This document shows, piece after piece, positions 51,222 to 63,897 of a DNA stretch of 64,000 bases. Each line of letters starts with the position of its first letter. Position 1 is the stretch's first letter. Under the pieces are notes generated by a model that was given only the letters and a program-made list of their open reading frames with translations, was not told where the DNA came from and made no database searches. Position numbers and translations under genes: made by a program. Source of the DNA: Acetobacteraceae bacterium (GTDB lineage: Bacteria; Pseudomonadota; Alphaproteobacteria; Acetobacterales; Acetobacteraceae); assembly GCA_947455205.1 (NCBI GenBank), contig CANGNF010000006.1, positions 87,992 through 151,991 of the forward strand, in the 5' to 3' direction.

Positions 51222-52132
51222 CATGCCTCCGGGTCCTGGCCGCCCGGCCCGGCGCTGCCCTCGGCCTCGCGTGAGTTCTTGCGCCAGTGCTTGGCGCTCT
51301 CCTCCTCGACGTAGCGCAGGTCGGCGTCGAACACGATCCGCTCCTCCCCGGCCAGGGCCAAGAAGCGCTTGCCCTTGCAGCGCCCCACCACGGTCAGCCC
51401 GGCCTGGCGCGCCAGCTCCACCCCCCAGGCGGTGAAGCCGCTGCGCGAGACCAGGATGGGAATGCCCATGCGAACGGTCTTGATCACCATCTCCGAGGTC
51501 AATCGCCCGGTGGTGTAGAAGATCTTGTCGGCGGGGTCGCAGTGCTCGCGGAACATCCAGCCGGCGATCTTGTCCACCGCGTTGTGGCGGCCGACATCCT
51601 CCATGTAGACCAGCGGCTGGTCCTGCCGGCACAGCGCGCAGCCATGGATCGCCCCGGCCTCCAGGTACAGCGTGGGCAGCTGGTTGATCCGGTGCAGCAG
51701 CCGATACAGCCAGGATGTCCGCAGCTCCGCCCTGGGCAGCTGCACCGCTGAAAATCCCTCCAGCAGGTCGCCGAAGGCGGTGCCCTGGGCGCAGCCGCTG
51801 GTCAGGGTCTTCTTCTTCAGCTTCTCCTCGAAGTTTGTCCGCGCCGCCGTTCGCACCACCACCACGTCCAGGTCGTCGTCGTACTCGACGCCGGTCACGT
51901 CATCGCCGGGCCGCAGCATGCCCTGGTTCAGCAGGTAGCCCAGCGCCAGCTCCTCCGGCCGGTCGAGGATCGTCATCATGGTCACGATCTCCTGCCCGTT
52001 CAGGTACAGGGTCAGCGGGCGCTCCACCGTGACGCTGGCTTCCACCGCCGCGCCGGTGTGGTCGATGCCGGTGACGCGCCGGGTCAGGCGCGGGTCGGCG
52101 GGGTTGGGCTGCACCAGCAGGGCGTTTTCCAT
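51221..52132 (-). CDS. fdhD: formate dehydrogenase accessory sulfurtransferase
   Basis: FdhD carries sulfur from the cysteine desulfurase to the molybdenum cofactor of formate dehydrogenase. The 303-aa protein has ILDRPEELALGYLLNQGML, TSGCAQGTAFG, a CxxC pair in HGCALCRQDQPLVYMEDVGRHNAVDKIAG (split for the two motifs) and TTGRLTSEMVIKTVRMGIPIL. I started at MENALLVQPNP (52132); the open frame upstream is non-homologous. It is translationally coupled to mobA. No formate dehydrogenase structural genes are in the window. Confidence 0.94.
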   Translation of the reverse strand: MENALLVQPNPADPRLTRRVTGIDHTGAAVEASVTVERPLTLYLNGQEIVTMMTILDRPEELALGYLLNQGMLRPGDDVTGVEYDDDLDVVVVRTAARTNFEEKLKKKTLTSGCAQGTAFGDLLEGFSAVQLPRAELRTSWLYRLLHRINQLPTLYLEAGAIHGCALCRQDQPLVYMEDVGRHNAVDKIAGWMFREHCDPADKIFYTTGRLTSEMVIKTVRMGIPILVSRSGFTAWGVELARQAGLTVVGRCKGKRFLALAGEERIVFDADLRYVEEESAKHWRKNSREAEGSAGPGGQDPEA

Positions 52133-52229
52133 CGCCCAAGGGTGGGGGTTGCCGGCCGGCGCCGCAACCCGCCCGGCCGCAACCCACCCGCAGGCGCCAC
52201 GTTGCGCCCGCGCAGAGCAGGAGCCCGCC

Positions 52230-52775
52230 ATGACCACCTATCGCTTCGACCCCAACGCCGGCACCCCCCTGGGCACCCCCCTGGGCGGCGCCCTCTCGCC
52301 GCAGGCCGCGCTGGCGGAGCTGGACCGCCTGGGGCTGGGCCATGCCGGGCTGCAGCTGGACCAGCAGGGCGACCACCTGCGGCTGCGCGGCCAGGCGCCG
52401 GACGGCAAGGCGCATGAGCAGCTGGTGCTGGCGCTGGGCAACCTGCGGGGCGTGGCGGCGGTGGAGGACGACCTGGTCACGCCGACCCCTGGCCTGCTCG
52501 ACTCGCTGGGCGGCTTTGCCCACTTGCCGGCCGGCGCCATGCGGATGCAGGCGGCCCATGCCGCCATGGACGCCCACCCGCCCGAGCCCGGCACCAGCTA
52601 CGGCCCCGGCGGCAGCCTGTTCCACCCGGTGCAGCCCGGCGAGAGCCTGGCCGAGCTGGCCCGCCGGCACTACGGCGACGCCACCGAGGCGCCGCGCCTG
52701 ATGGCCGCCAACGCCCCCGCGCTGCCGCCGGGCGAGCCGCCGACCGGCTGGGTGCTGCGGATTCCGCCCCGCTGA
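52230..52775 (+). CDS. BON + LysM domain protein (Kbp/YgaU-like)
   Basis: A 181-aa protein. Residues ~25-95 look like a BON domain (AALAELDRLGLGHAGLQLDQ, LVLALGNLRGVAAVEDDL), and 130-181 are a LysM domain (LFHPVQPGESLAELARRHYG, GWVLRIPP). The same architecture occurs in the cytoplasmic potassium-binding protein Kbp/YgaU of E. coli. No signal peptide is present, which agrees. The start ATG at 52230 has AGCAGGAG upstream. The linker is longer than in Kbp. Confidence 0.78.
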   Translation: MTTYRFDPNAGTPLGTPLGGALSPQAALAELDRLGLGHAGLQLDQQGDHLRLRGQAPDGKAHEQLVLALGNLRGVAAVEDDLVTPTPGLLDSLGGFAHLPAGAMRMQAAHAAMDAHPPEPGTSYGPGGSLFHPVQPGESLAELARRHYGDATEAPRLMAANAPALPPGEPPTGWVLRIPPR

Positions 52776-52785
52776 GGGGGCCGCC

Positions 52786-52865
52786 CGCCGGGCCGGGCAA
52801 ACCTCGTCCGCCGGGGCCGGACGAACAGCGTTCGCCGGGCCGGACGAACTGCGCTCGCCGGGGCT
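52786..52865 (+). repeat. degenerate ~23-bp tandem repeat
   Basis: About three and a half units starting near 52786, 52809, 52833 and 52856. Each begins CGCCGGG(G)CCGG, and the middle ones continue ACGAAC[A/T]GCG. The array fills the gap between the BON-LysM gene and the convergent secreted-protein gene and overlaps the last codon of the latter. Confidence 0.7.
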
Positions 52866-53314
52866 TATCGGGTGAAGAAGGGGACCGTCAGCCGCGCGCC
52901 GGGGGCGGGGGCATAGACCCGCTCCTCGCGCTGGCTGGAAACGCCCTCCGCGGTCATGCCGCGCCCGGGCATCTGCCGGCGGAAGACTTCCGGCGTCAGC
53001 CGCGCTTCCATGGAAACGCGGCGATTGACCGGCGCCTCGATGTCGCGGTTCGGCACCGGCGCCGCCTCGTCGGTGGGGCGGCGGGCCAGGGTGCTGGCCT
53101 GGGCGCTGCCCAGCAGCGGCACCGAGTCCATGTGCGGCATCTGCTCGATCCGCTGGGTGCGCCGCACCAGCTGCGGCCTGGCCGGCGGGGCGGCCGGCGT
53201 GGGCGCAGCGGAGGGCAGCACCATCGGCGGCGCCGGCTGGGCCATGGCCGGCAGGCTTTGCGCCGCCAGCAGCAGCGGCAGGCTCAGGCAGATGCCCAGG
53301 GCAAGACGGATCAC
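52865..53314 (-). CDS. secreted proline/alanine-rich protein, uncharacterised
   Basis: A 149-aa protein with a signal peptide (VIRLALGICLSLPLLLAAQSLPAMA). An Ala/Pro-rich stretch follows (about 30-50), then a polar segment with EQMPHMDSVPLLGSAQAS and a C-terminal EERVYAPAPGARLTVPFFTR. No family recognised. It starts at a GTG overlapping the Nudix stop (GTGA), so it is co-translated with the Nudix gene. Confidence 0.7.
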   Translation of the reverse strand: MIRLALGICLSLPLLLAAQSLPAMAQPAPPMVLPSAAPTPAAPPARPQLVRRTQRIEQMPHMDSVPLLGSAQASTLARRPTDEAAPVPNRDIEAPVNRRVSMEARLTPEVFRRQMPGRGMTAEGVSSQREERVYAPAPGARLTVPFFTR

Positions 53315-53859
53315 AGCGCCCCCTCGGTCGGCAAGGCATGCACGCCCCGGCTGTCGCTGGCCGGGTTCAGCAGGGCGGGGCCCGGCTGGTTGCCGCCGGC
53401 CCGCCAGTCGTTCAGCGCCCAGACCACGGAGGGGAAGGCGATGCTGTCCCAGGGGATCTCGTCCCAGTGGAACAGCCGCACTTCCAGGCTTTCCGGCCCG
53501 GCGCCGAAGCCGGGTTCCGCCAGGTGGGCGCGGAAGATGACCTGCACCTGGCCCAGCCGGGCGATGGAATAGACCGCCAGCACGCCGTCCATGGCGATCC
53601 GCGCCTGGGCTTCCTCCCAGGCTTCGCGCTGGGCGCCCTCGGCCACGGTCTCGTGCATTTCCAGGTAGCCGGCGGGCAGCGTCCAATACCCCATGCGGGG
53701 CTGGATGGCGCGGCGGCACAGCAGGATGCGGCCATCCTCCGCGGTCACGACGCTGCCGACGACGACCTTCGGATTCTCATAGGCGACATAGCCGCAATCG
53801 GCACAAACCTGCCGTTCGCGGTCATCGCCTTCCGGGACCTTGCGGGTGAAGGTGGCCAT
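53311..53859 (-). CDS. NUDIX hydrolase with N-terminal zinc-ribbon half
   Basis: A 182-aa nucleoside-diphosphate-X hydrolase. The Nudix box is visible as GYLEMHETVAEGAQREAWEEA. Before it are CADCGYVAYENPKVVVGSVV (a two-cysteine ribbon like that of NADH pyrophosphatases) and LLCRRAIQPRMGYWTLPAGYL. Likely substrates are ADP-ribose or NADH-type dinucleotides; the exact one is unknown. An ATG at 53859 follows an in-frame GTG; I chose the ATG. A 16-bp palindrome lies about 55 bases upstream. Confidence 0.9.
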   Translation of the reverse strand: MATFTRKVPEGDDRERQVCADCGYVAYENPKVVVGSVVTAEDGRILLCRRAIQPRMGYWTLPAGYLEMHETVAEGAQREAWEEAQARIAMDGVLAVYSIARLGQVQVIFRAHLAEPGFGAGPESLEVRLFHWDEIPWDSIAFPSVVWALNDWRAGGNQPGPALLNPASDSRGVHALPTEGAL

Positions 53860-53914
53860 CACCCAAACTTGCGATGCCGCACCGCATCACGCAAGTCGCG
53901 AAGCGACCTTGTCT

Positions 53915-53930
53915 ACGATATACCTATCGT
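53915..53930. promoter_or_regulatory. ACGATA-TACC-TATCGT palindrome upstream of the Nudix gene
   Basis: A perfect 6-bp inverted repeat with a 4-bp spacer in an AT-rich patch within an otherwise GC-rich gap. It could be an operator or a -10-rich promoter for the Nudix gene; no regulator is adjacent. Confidence 0.4.
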
Positions 53931-53964
53931 TACGGGGAGCCTGTGGCATCCGCGCCGCGCGCGG

Positions 53965-54174
53965 TCAGACCCGCAGGTCGAGCAGCGAGCCGCGCGGCAA
54001 GGGGCGGGCCGGCTGCGGCGGCACGGATTCCAGCGTGCGCTGGCCGGGCGTGGCGGACTGGGCCGCCCGCGACGCCGCCCCGGCTTCCGCCACCTGGGTG
54101 CCGCGTACCTGGCGGGGCCCCTGGGCGGCGCTGATGTCCTGGGCGAAGGCGGCGAGGGAGTTGGTGGCGATCAT
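53965..54174 (-). CDS. 69-aa conserved-looking hypothetical protein
   Basis: The product runs MIATNSLAAFAQDISAAQGPR to a terminal LPRGSLLDLRV, polar and Ala/Gln-rich with no membrane segment or signal. I recognise no function. The start at 54174 is chosen because the frame upstream is Arg-rich and unlike a protein. An AT-rich stretch at 54285-54330 upstream could hold its promoter. Confidence 0.55.
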   Translation of the reverse strand: MIATNSLAAFAQDISAAQGPRQVRGTQVAEAGAASRAAQSATPGQRTLESVPPQPARPLPRGSLLDLRV

Positions 54175-54258
54175 GCGGAAGATCGTAGCCCGCAAACGTG
54201 AATCTTCCCTTTCCCGGGACCCGGTCTTTCGCACGGCAGGGGTGGGGCGGATACGCAT

Positions 54259-54284
54259 CGGGGCAAGGCTTGCGCCTCGCCCCG
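54259..54284. terminator. hairpin between pgk and the 69-codon gene
   Basis: CGGGGCAAGG (54259-54268) pairs with CCTCGCCCCG (54275-54284) with one mismatch. It lies 53 bp past the pgk stop and is a candidate end of the tkt-gap-pgk transcript. The rest of the 162-bp gap shows only an AT-rich patch. Confidence 0.4.
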
Positions 54285-54336
54285 TTAGAAGTCCAGTAAG
54301 GTTTAGTCACCACTCTTAATAAATGGACAGGCCGCT

Positions 54337-55527
<1,191 letters not shown>

Positions 55528-55601
55528 CGGCGGCTCCTCGGGCTTTGCTGGCCCTGTTTTTCACCTTGCTCCCGGGGTGTCCAGCCCCCCGGGCGGGCAC
55601 G

Positions 55602-55633
55602 AAAAAGGGCGGGCGCCCTGCGGCACCCGCCCC
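55602..55633 (-). terminator. rho-independent terminator after gap
   Basis: On the minus strand GGGCGGGTGCC and GGCGCCCGCCC form an 11-bp stem with one G-T or mismatch pair, directly followed by TTTTT. It is the clearest intrinsic terminator in the window, 26 bases past the gap stop. Confidence 0.85.
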
Positions 55634-55658
55634 CTTCAACTCAGCGATGCGGCGCCGC

Positions 55659-56678
55659 TTACAGGCTGCCGAACAGCGCCATGGTGTCCGACATGCGGTT
55701 GGAGAAGCCCCACTCGTTGTCGTACCAGCTCATCACCCGCACCAGGCCGCCATCAACCACCTGGGTCTGCGTCGCATCAAACGTGGACGAAGCCGGGTTG
55801 TGGTTGAAGTCGATGCTGACCAGCGGCGCGGTGTTGTAGCCCAGGATCCCCTTCAGCGGGCCGGACTGGCTGGCGGCCAGCATGGCGGCGTTGACGGCTT
55901 CCTTGGTCACGCCGTCCTTCACCGGCACGAAGTCCAGCGAAACCAGGCTGACATTCGGGGTGGGGATGCGGATGGCGGTGCCGTCCAGCTTGCCCTTCAG
56001 TTCCGGCATCACCAGGCCCACGGCCTTGGCCGCGCCGGTGCTGGTCGGAATGGCGGAAACCGCCGCCGCGCGGGCGCGGTGCAGGTCCTTGTGCAGCGTG
56101 TCCACGGTGTTCTGGTCGCCGGTATAGGCGTGGATGGTGACCATGTAGCCGCGGGCGATGCCGAAGGTGTCGTGCATCACCTTGGCCACCGGGGCCAGGC
56201 AGTTGGTGGTGCAGCTGGCGTTGGAGATGACGGTCATCTCCTTGGTCAGGGTCTGGTGGTTCACGCCGTAGACAATGGTGGCGTCGGCATTGTCGCCGGG
56301 GGCGGAGATGACGACCTTGCGGGCGCCGGCGGCGATCAGCGCGCTCGCCTTCTCCTTCGACGTGAAGATGCCGGTGCACTCGGCGGCCACGTCCACGCCC
56401 TGGAACGGCACCTTGGACGGGTCGCGCTCGGCGCTCACCACGATCGGCGCATAGGTGCGGCCATTGGCGGTGATGATCAGCTTGTTGCCGTCGACGACAA
56501 CCTCACCGGGGAAGCGGCCATGCACGCTGTCGTAGCGGAACATGTGGGCATTCGCCTCGACCGAGCCGAGGTCGTTGATCGCCACGCACTCGACGTCCGT
56601 GCGCCCGCTCTCGATCATCGCGCGCAGCACCAGGCGACCGATGCGGCCGAAGCCGTTGATGCCAACCTTCACAGCCAT
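55659..56678 (-). CDS. gap: glyceraldehyde-3-phosphate dehydrogenase
   Basis: Type I phosphorylating GAPDH, 339 aa. It has the NAD fold [21 protein letters not shown] with the Asp that favours NAD over NADP, the active-site Cys156 in [12 protein letters not shown], and IHAYTGDQ with the partner histidine region. [13 protein letters not shown] is near the end. It lies between tkt and pgk on one strand, a central-carbon operon usable for gluconeogenesis and glycolysis. Confidence 0.97.
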   Translation of the reverse strand: MAVKVGINGFGRIGRLVLRAMIESGRTDVECVAINDLGSVEANAHMFRYDSVHGRFPGEVVVDGNKLIITANGRTYAPIVVSAERDPSKVPFQGVDVAAECTGIFTSKEKASALIAAGARKVVISAPGDNADATIVYGVNHQTLTKEMTVISNASCTTNCLAPVAKVMHDTFGIARGYMVTIHAYTGDQNTVDTLHKDLHRARAAAVSAIPTSTGAAKAVGLVMPELKGKLDGTAIRIPTPNVSLVSLDFVPVKDGVTKEAVNAAMLAASQSGPLKGILGYNTAPLVSIDFNHNPASSTFDATQTQVVDGGLVRVMSWYDNEWGFSNRMSDTMALFGSL

Positions 56679-56709
56679 GGGTCAGTCCTTTTCCCGCTTG
56701 TTCGTTGTC

Positions 56710-58746
<2,037 letters not shown>

Positions 58747-58981
58747 GGTCAAGGACTCCCAATCGCCGGCGCCTATAGAACCGCCGGCCGCGCGGGGCAA
58801 ATTCCCCTGGCCGCCGCTGCCGCTTGCCGGCACCGCCGGCGCCGGCATTCCACCTGGCGCCGCGGGGTTCCGCCCTGCATCGACGCGGCTTGATGCCGCC
58901 AGCGCCCGGCGCGCTGGCCATCGGCCCAGCCCAGCCGCCCCGGCGCCGACGGGGCTTCACGCCCGCGCCCAGGCCGGGTCC

Positions 58982-59037
58982 GGTCGCCAAGGCGCTGCCT
59001 GGGCGACCGCCATAGCGCCCGGGCCATGTGGCCCGGG
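58982..59037 (-). terminator. two hairpins downstream of the PAS-MCP-PilZ gene
   Basis: CCCGGGCC (59018-59025) with GGCCCGGG (59030-59037) around ATGT lies 8 bases past the chemoreceptor stop. Further on, GGTCGCC (58982-58988) pairs with GGCGACC (59002-59008). The rest of the 298-bp gap to tkt is very GC-rich with no gene; the tkt promoter must lie in it but I could not place it. Confidence 0.45.
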
Positions 59038-59044
59038 GCAGGGG

Positions 59045-61489
59045 TCAGGCCGCCTTGCCCTGGGCCAGCCGCTGCAGCACCGCCTCGAAGGCCGGGCTGA
59101 ACGCCTCGGTGCCGAAGGTCACCCGCACCTGGCCGCTGTCCGGCTCGGTCGCCAGCACCCGCGCCGTGGCGCTGGCGCCGCCCTGGCTTTCCAGCACCAG
59201 GGTCGCCTGGCTGCCGGGCACCGGCCGGGCCGCGCAGGTCAGCAGGGCGCCGCCGCGCGAGAGGTTGACCAGCCGCGCCGGGTGCCGGCCATCGCCCAGC
59301 GCCAGGGTGCAGGGTGCCTCCAGCGGGAAGCGGCGGTTCATCCGGCGGTCGGCATCGGCGCTGGCGGTACGCACCACCTGCACGATCTGGCGCTGCATGC
59401 CCGCCATCTGCTCGGCCACCGCGGCGGTCGCCTGGCGCATCGTGCCAGCCTGGCGGTTGGTGGCATCGGCCTCGCCGGAGACGGCGGCGATGCGGCTCGC
59501 CACCTCGCGCCCGGCGTCCGTGGTGGTGGTGACGTTGCGGCTGATCTCCCGCGTCGCCGCAGCCTGCTCCTCCACCGCCGCCGCCACCGCCATGGTCACC
59601 TCGGCGATGTCGGCAATGGTGCGGCCGACCCCCTCGATCACGCTGACCGTGCCCTGGGTCTGTTGCTGGATCGCGCTGATCTGCTGGCCGATCTCCTCGG
59701 TGGCGCGGGCGGTCTGCTGCGCCAGCGCCTTCACCTCGCTGGCCACCACGGCGAAGCCCTTGCCCGCTTCGCCCGCACGGGCGGCCTCGATGGTCGCGTT
59801 CAGCGCCAGCAGGTTGGTGCGCTGGGCGATATCCTCGATCAGCCGGGCCACGTCGCCGATCCGCGACGCCTGCTCCGACAGGCCGCGGATGGCGGTCGTG
59901 GCCCTGCCGCCTTCCTCTGCCGCATGGGTGCTGACCCGGCTGGCCTGCGCCACCTGGGCGGAAATCTCCCGGATGCTGGCGGAAAGCTGCTCGGCCGCCG
60001 CCGCCACCGCCTCGATGTTGCCCTGGCTCTGCTCGGCCGCGGCGGCCACGGCGCCGGCATTCTCGCCCACCCGCTCGGCCGAGGCCGCCATGCCATCGGC
60101 CGCGCTGGCCATGCTGCCGGTGCTGGCGACGATTCCCTCGATGGCCTTGTTGGTGGCTTCCTCGATGTTGCTGGCCATCTCCAGCACCGCCCGGCGGCGC
60201 TCCTCGGCGCTCTCGCGCTCCGCCTCGCTCCGCTCATGCAGGTTGAACAGCAGCCGGGCCCGCAGCGTCCGCAGCATGCCGAAGCTGGCATGGAACTCCC
60301 GCGCCGCGGGGCTGCGGATCTCGGCCTCCATCCGGCCGCCGGCAATCTCTGCCATCTCGGCCTCAAGCGCGGTCAGCGGCCGGCGCAGGCTGCGCCGCAG
60401 CAGCACGCCGCCACCCGCCGCCGCCAGCATGGCCAGCCCGGTGACGCCCAGGGCCAGCCACAGCCGGCGGGTGAAGTTGACCTCCGCGGCGTCGTACTCC
60501 TCCTTCGCCACGCGCAGCTGCAGGTTCAGCAGTTCCTGGCCCACCGCCATCAGGGCGTCGGACAGCGGCGCCTCCACCTCCCGCAGGTGCCGGCCCAGGC
60601 CCTCGCGGTCGCCGGCGCGCATCAGCGCCACCGCCTTGTCCCGCCCGCCGGCGCGATAGGCCGCCTGCGCCGCCTCGAAGCGCCGCACCAGCACGGTCTC
60701 CTCCGGGGTCAGGTAGGTGGCCACGTAGGCCGCCCAGATCTCGTTGTTGCGCCTGGCGATATCGGCGATGGCGGTGATCCGCGCCTCGACATCCGTGGCA
60801 CCGCCGGCCACGGCGGCGCGATGCGCCTGGGCCAGCAGGCTGTTGCGCATCACTTCGCTGATCTGGTCCAGGCAGATGGTGCGGTCCAGGTACACGGTGC
60901 TGAGCGCCGCGTTGCTGTTGGACATGCCGGAAAGCCCGAGCCAGCCGACCAGGCCCAGCAGCGCCACCATGGCGACGAAGACGCCGGCGATCTGGCCGGT
61001 GATGCTGGTGGCAAGCGCCCGCGCTCGCCCCGCCAGGCCGGTCCGCCGCAGCTGGCCCTGCTCAAGCCGCAGCGAGGCATTGCCCTCGCGCATCGCCTTG
61101 TAGCTGGTCTCGGCCAGCTCGATTTCGGCCGCCGAGGCGGCGGAGCGGACCGAGATGAAGCCGGTGGTGGCGCCGTTCTCCTGCACCGGGGAGACATTGG
61201 CCCGCACCCAGTAGTGGTCGCCGGACTTGGTGCGGTTCTTCACCAGGGCTTCCCAGCCATGCCCGGCCTTCAAAGTGGCCCAGAGGTCGGCGAAGGCGGC
61301 CGGCGGCATGTCCGGGTGGCGGACGATGTTGTGGTTCTGCCCCAGCAGCTCGGCCTCGGCGAAGCCGCTGACCTGGCAGAAGCTGGGGTTGGCGTGGGTG
61401 ATCCGGCCCTCGGTGTCGGTGCGGGAGACCAGTGGCTGGCCTGCCGGCACGTTGACGGCCCGATGGGTGATCGGCTGGTTGACCCGCAT
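59045..61489 (-). CDS. membrane chemoreceptor: PAS - 4-helix sensor - MCP - PilZ
   Basis: An 814-aa methyl-accepting protein with unusual order. PAS at about 15-115 is Aer-like ([49 protein letters not shown]). TM1 is about 164-187, a four-helix-bundle sensor about 190-350, TM2 about 360-380, and the signalling domain about 480-700 with the tip [16 protein letters not shown]. The last ~100 residues form PilZ with RRMNRR and NLSRGGALL, the c-di-GMP-binding RxxxR and (D/N)xSxxG motifs. I chose the ATG at 61489 with GGAG upstream. Likely an energy or redox taxis receptor modulated by c-di-GMP. Confidence 0.92.
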   Translation of the reverse strand: MRVNQPITHRAVNVPAGQPLVSRTDTEGRITHANPSFCQVSGFAEAELLGQNHNIVRHPDMPPAAFADLWATLKAGHGWEALVKNRTKSGDHYWVRANVSPVQENGATTGFISVRSAASAAEIELAETSYKAMREGNASLRLEQGQLRRTGLAGRARALATSITGQIAGVFVAMVALLGLVGWLGLSGMSNSNAALSTVYLDRTICLDQISEVMRNSLLAQAHRAAVAGGATDVEARITAIADIARRNNEIWAAYVATYLTPEETVLVRRFEAAQAAYRAGGRDKAVALMRAGDREGLGRHLREVEAPLSDALMAVGQELLNLQLRVAKEEYDAAEVNFTRRLWLALGVTGLAMLAAAGGGVLLRRSLRRPLTALEAEMAEIAGGRMEAEIRSPAAREFHASFGMLRTLRARLLFNLHERSEAERESAEERRRAVLEMASNIEEATNKAIEGIVASTGSMASAADGMAASAERVGENAGAVAAAAEQSQGNIEAVAAAAEQLSASIREISAQVAQASRVSTHAAEEGGRATTAIRGLSEQASRIGDVARLIEDIAQRTNLLALNATIEAARAGEAGKGFAVVASEVKALAQQTARATEEIGQQISAIQQQTQGTVSVIEGVGRTIADIAEVTMAVAAAVEEQAAATREISRNVTTTTDAGREVASRIAAVSGEADATNRQAGTMRQATAAVAEQMAGMQRQIVQVVRTASADADRRMNRRFPLEAPCTLALGDGRHPARLVNLSRGGALLTCAARPVPGSQATLVLESQGGASATARVLATEPDSGQVRVTFGTEAFSPAFEAVLQRLAQGKAA

Positions 61490-61547
61490 GCTTGGCTCCG
61501 GACGAACTGTTCCAGGCACAATAAGGGCGCCCAGGCTTACATCCCGG

Positions 61548-62615
61548 TTAAGCCGCGCTCATCTCGTCCAGCGGCCAGCGCGGCCGGGGGGCGTGATCCA
61601 GCGGGTCGGCCAAGCCGCGTTGCAGCCGCTCGATCCCGGCCCAGGCGATCATCACCGCATTGTCCGTGCACAGCCGCAGCGGCGGCGCCACCAGCGGCAG
61701 CGCCGGGGCGCCGGGGCCGCCCGGGCCGGGAATGCCGGCCAGCGCCGCCCGCACCGCCTGGTTGGCGGCGACACCGCCGGCCACCACCAGCGCGGTTGCC
61801 CCCGGCAGCATGGCCGCCGCGTGGCGGGCGCGGTTGGCCAGGGTTGCCGCCACCGCCGCCTGGAAGCCGGCGGCCAGGTCGGCGCGGTCCTGCTGGGTCA
61901 CCGTGGCCAGCTTGCCCAGCTGGTGCGCCACCGCGGTCTTCAGCCCGCTCCAAGAGAAATCGCACCCCGCCCGGCCCAGCAGCGGCCGTGGCAGCGGGAA
62001 GCGCGTGGGGTCGCCGGCCTTGGCCAGTTGTTCCAGCGCCGGGCCGCCCGGCCAGGGCAGCCCCAGCAGCTTGGCCGCCTTGTCGAAGGCCTCGCCCACC
62101 GCGTCGTCCAGCGTGGTGCCCAGCCGGCGATACCGGCCGACGCCTTCCACCGCCACGCATTGGCAATGCCCGCCGGACAGCAACAGCAGCAGGTAGGGAA
62201 ACGCCACCGGCTGCGGCACCACGCCCGGCAGCGTCGCGGTCAGCGCATGCCCCTCCAGGTGGTTCACCGCCACGAAGGGCAGCCCATGCGCCAGCGCCAA
62301 CCCCTTGCCGAAGCTGGCCGCCACGATCAGCCCGCCGATCAGCCCGGGGCCAGAGGTGGCCGCCACGCCGCCCAGTTGGTCCGGCCGCAGCCCGGCCTCG
62401 GCCAGCACCTGGCGGGCCAGGCCGGGCAGGCTGGCCAGGTGGGCGCGGGCGGCAATCTCCGGCACCACGCCGCCGAAGCGGGCATGTTCGGCGGTTTGGC
62501 TCAGCACCACCTCGGCCAGAATCCGGCCATCCGGCGCCAGCACGGCCGCCGCCGTCTCGTCGCAACTGGCCTCCAGCCCCAGCACGGGTGCCTGCAATCT
62601 CTGCCCCTGGGTCAA
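61548..62615 (-). CDS. tsaD: tRNA N6-adenosine threonylcarbamoyltransferase subunit TsaD
   Basis: Catalytic subunit for t6A modification of ANN-decoding tRNAs. The 355-aa protein has [15 protein letters not shown], the metal-binding [60 protein letters not shown] and the late [12 protein letters not shown]. Translation starts at a TTG with AAGGAAG about 8 bases upstream. It is divergent from hemC across 44 bp, as in many alphaproteobacteria. Confidence 0.96.
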   Translation of the reverse strand: MTQGQRLQAPVLGLEASCDETAAAVLAPDGRILAEVVLSQTAEHARFGGVVPEIAARAHLASLPGLARQVLAEAGLRPDQLGGVAATSGPGLIGGLIVAASFGKGLALAHGLPFVAVNHLEGHALTATLPGVVPQPVAFPYLLLLLSGGHCQCVAVEGVGRYRRLGTTLDDAVGEAFDKAAKLLGLPWPGGPALEQLAKAGDPTRFPLPRPLLGRAGCDFSWSGLKTAVAHQLGKLATVTQQDRADLAAGFQAAVAATLANRARHAAAMLPGATALVVAGGVAANQAVRAALAGIPGPGGPGAPALPLVAPPLRLCTDNAVMIAWAGIERLQRGLADPLDHAPRPRWPLDEMSAA

Positions 62616-62659
62616 ACCCTGGCTTCCTTCAACTCAATGACGGTTCTATGAGGCGCGGC

Positions 62660-63643
62660 ATGTCGGCTCACCCGCCCCTGATCCCCAAGCACAGCCACGC
62701 CCTGCCCATGAAGGTGGGCACCCGCGGCTCGCCCCTGGCGCTGTGGCAGACCCGGCACTTCCTGTCGACCATCTCGGCGGTCTGCCCCGTCATGGCAACC
62801 GGCCCGGTGTTCGAGGAACATGTCATCGCCACCTCGGGCGACCGGATCCAGGACCGCAAGCTGGCGGATGTCGGCGGCAAGGGCCTGTTCGCCAAGGAAA
62901 TCCACGAGGCCTTGCTGGATGGCCGGGTGGACTTCGCCGTCCACAGCCTGAAGGACCTGGAGACCGAGCTGCCGCCCGGCATCGTGCTGGCCTGCACGCT
63001 GAAGCGCGAGGATGCGCGCGACGCGCTGATCCTGGGCCCGCATGGCGGCCAGGCCAGCTCCTCCTCGCCCTTCGATTGCCTGCCCGCCGGCGCCACGGTC
63101 GGCACCGCCAGCGTCCGCCGCCAGTCCCAGCTGCTGGCCGCCCGGCCGGACCTGAACGTCACCACCATCCGCGGCAACGTGCAGACCCGGCTGGCCCGGC
63201 TGCGCTCCGGCGAGTTCGCCGCCACGCTCCTCGCCTTGGCCGGCTTGCGCCGGCTGGGGCTGGAGGACCAGGCCGACGTGGTGCTGGACCCCGAGGCGAT
63301 GGTCCCCTCGGCCGGGCAGGGCATCGTCGGCATCACCGTCCGCGCGGCAGATGAGGACCTGCACGAGCTGCTGGCCGCGATCGAGGATGCCGAGGCCAAG
63401 GCGGTCTCCACCGCGGAACGCGCCCTGCTGGCGGCGCTGGACGGGTCCTGCCGCACGCCCATCGGCGGCCATGCCCGGCTGCTGCCGACCGGGGAGCTGC
63501 AGCTGACCGGCCTGGTGGCCCGCGCCGATGGCAGCTTCCTGCTGAAGCGCAGCCTGCACGGCGCCAGCGCCGATGCCGCCCGCCTGGGCCGCGAGCTGGG
63601 CGACAGCCTGCGGGCGGACAGCCCCGCCGACATTTTCTCCTGA
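62660..63643 (+). CDS. hemC: hydroxymethylbilane synthase (porphobilinogen deaminase)
   Basis: Polymerises four porphobilinogens for heme. The 327-aa protein has VGTRGSPLALWQTRHFL, KGLFAKEIHEALLDGRVDFAVHSLKD, ASVRRQSQLLAARPDL, TIRGNVQTRLARL and the dipyrromethane-cofactor cysteine in DGSCRTPIGGHA. I chose the ATG at 62660 with GAGG 6 bases upstream; ATGs at 62648 and 62708 are alternatives. The frame stays open for 4.6 kb further upstream only as an antisense shadow of tsaD, the chemoreceptor and tkt. It starts a heme operon with hemD. Confidence 0.96.
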   Translation: MSAHPPLIPKHSHALPMKVGTRGSPLALWQTRHFLSTISAVCPVMATGPVFEEHVIATSGDRIQDRKLADVGGKGLFAKEIHEALLDGRVDFAVHSLKDLETELPPGIVLACTLKREDARDALILGPHGGQASSSSPFDCLPAGATVGTASVRRQSQLLAARPDLNVTTIRGNVQTRLARLRSGEFAATLLALAGLRRLGLEDQADVVLDPEAMVPSAGQGIVGITVRAADEDLHELLAAIEDAEAKAVSTAERALLAALDGSCRTPIGGHARLLPTGELQLTGLVARADGSFLLKRSLHGASADAARLGRELGDSLRADSPADIFS

Positions 63644-63651
63644 CGGCACCG

Positions 63652-63897
63652 ATGCTGGAAACCGCAGCCGCCATCCTCGGCTATGCCGGCGCGGCGGTGA
63701 TCGCCGGGGCCTATTTCGGCAACCAGCGCGGCCTGCTGAAGTCCGAGGACTGGCGCTTCCCGGCGCTGAACCTGGCCGGTTCCCTCGGCGTGCTGGTCTC
63801 CCTGATCGCTGAGCCGAACCTGCCCTCGGTGGTCATCGAGCTGTTCTGGGCCGGCATCAGCCTCTACGGCCTGTGGCGCACCCGCCGGGGCGGCTGA
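63652..63897 (+). CDS. CBU_0592-like small membrane protein
   Basis: An 81-aa protein with two or three hydrophobic segments: ETAAAILGYAGAAVIAGAYF, FPALNLAGSLGVLVSLIAE and SVVIELFWAGISLYGLW. It resembles the CBU_0592 family of unknown function. It starts 8 bases after the hemC stop and its own stop overlaps the hemD start (TGATG), an unusual place inside a heme operon. Confidence 0.75.
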   Translation: MLETAAAILGYAGAAVIAGAYFGNQRGLLKSEDWRFPALNLAGSLGVLVSLIAEPNLPSVVIELFWAGISLYGLWRTRRGG

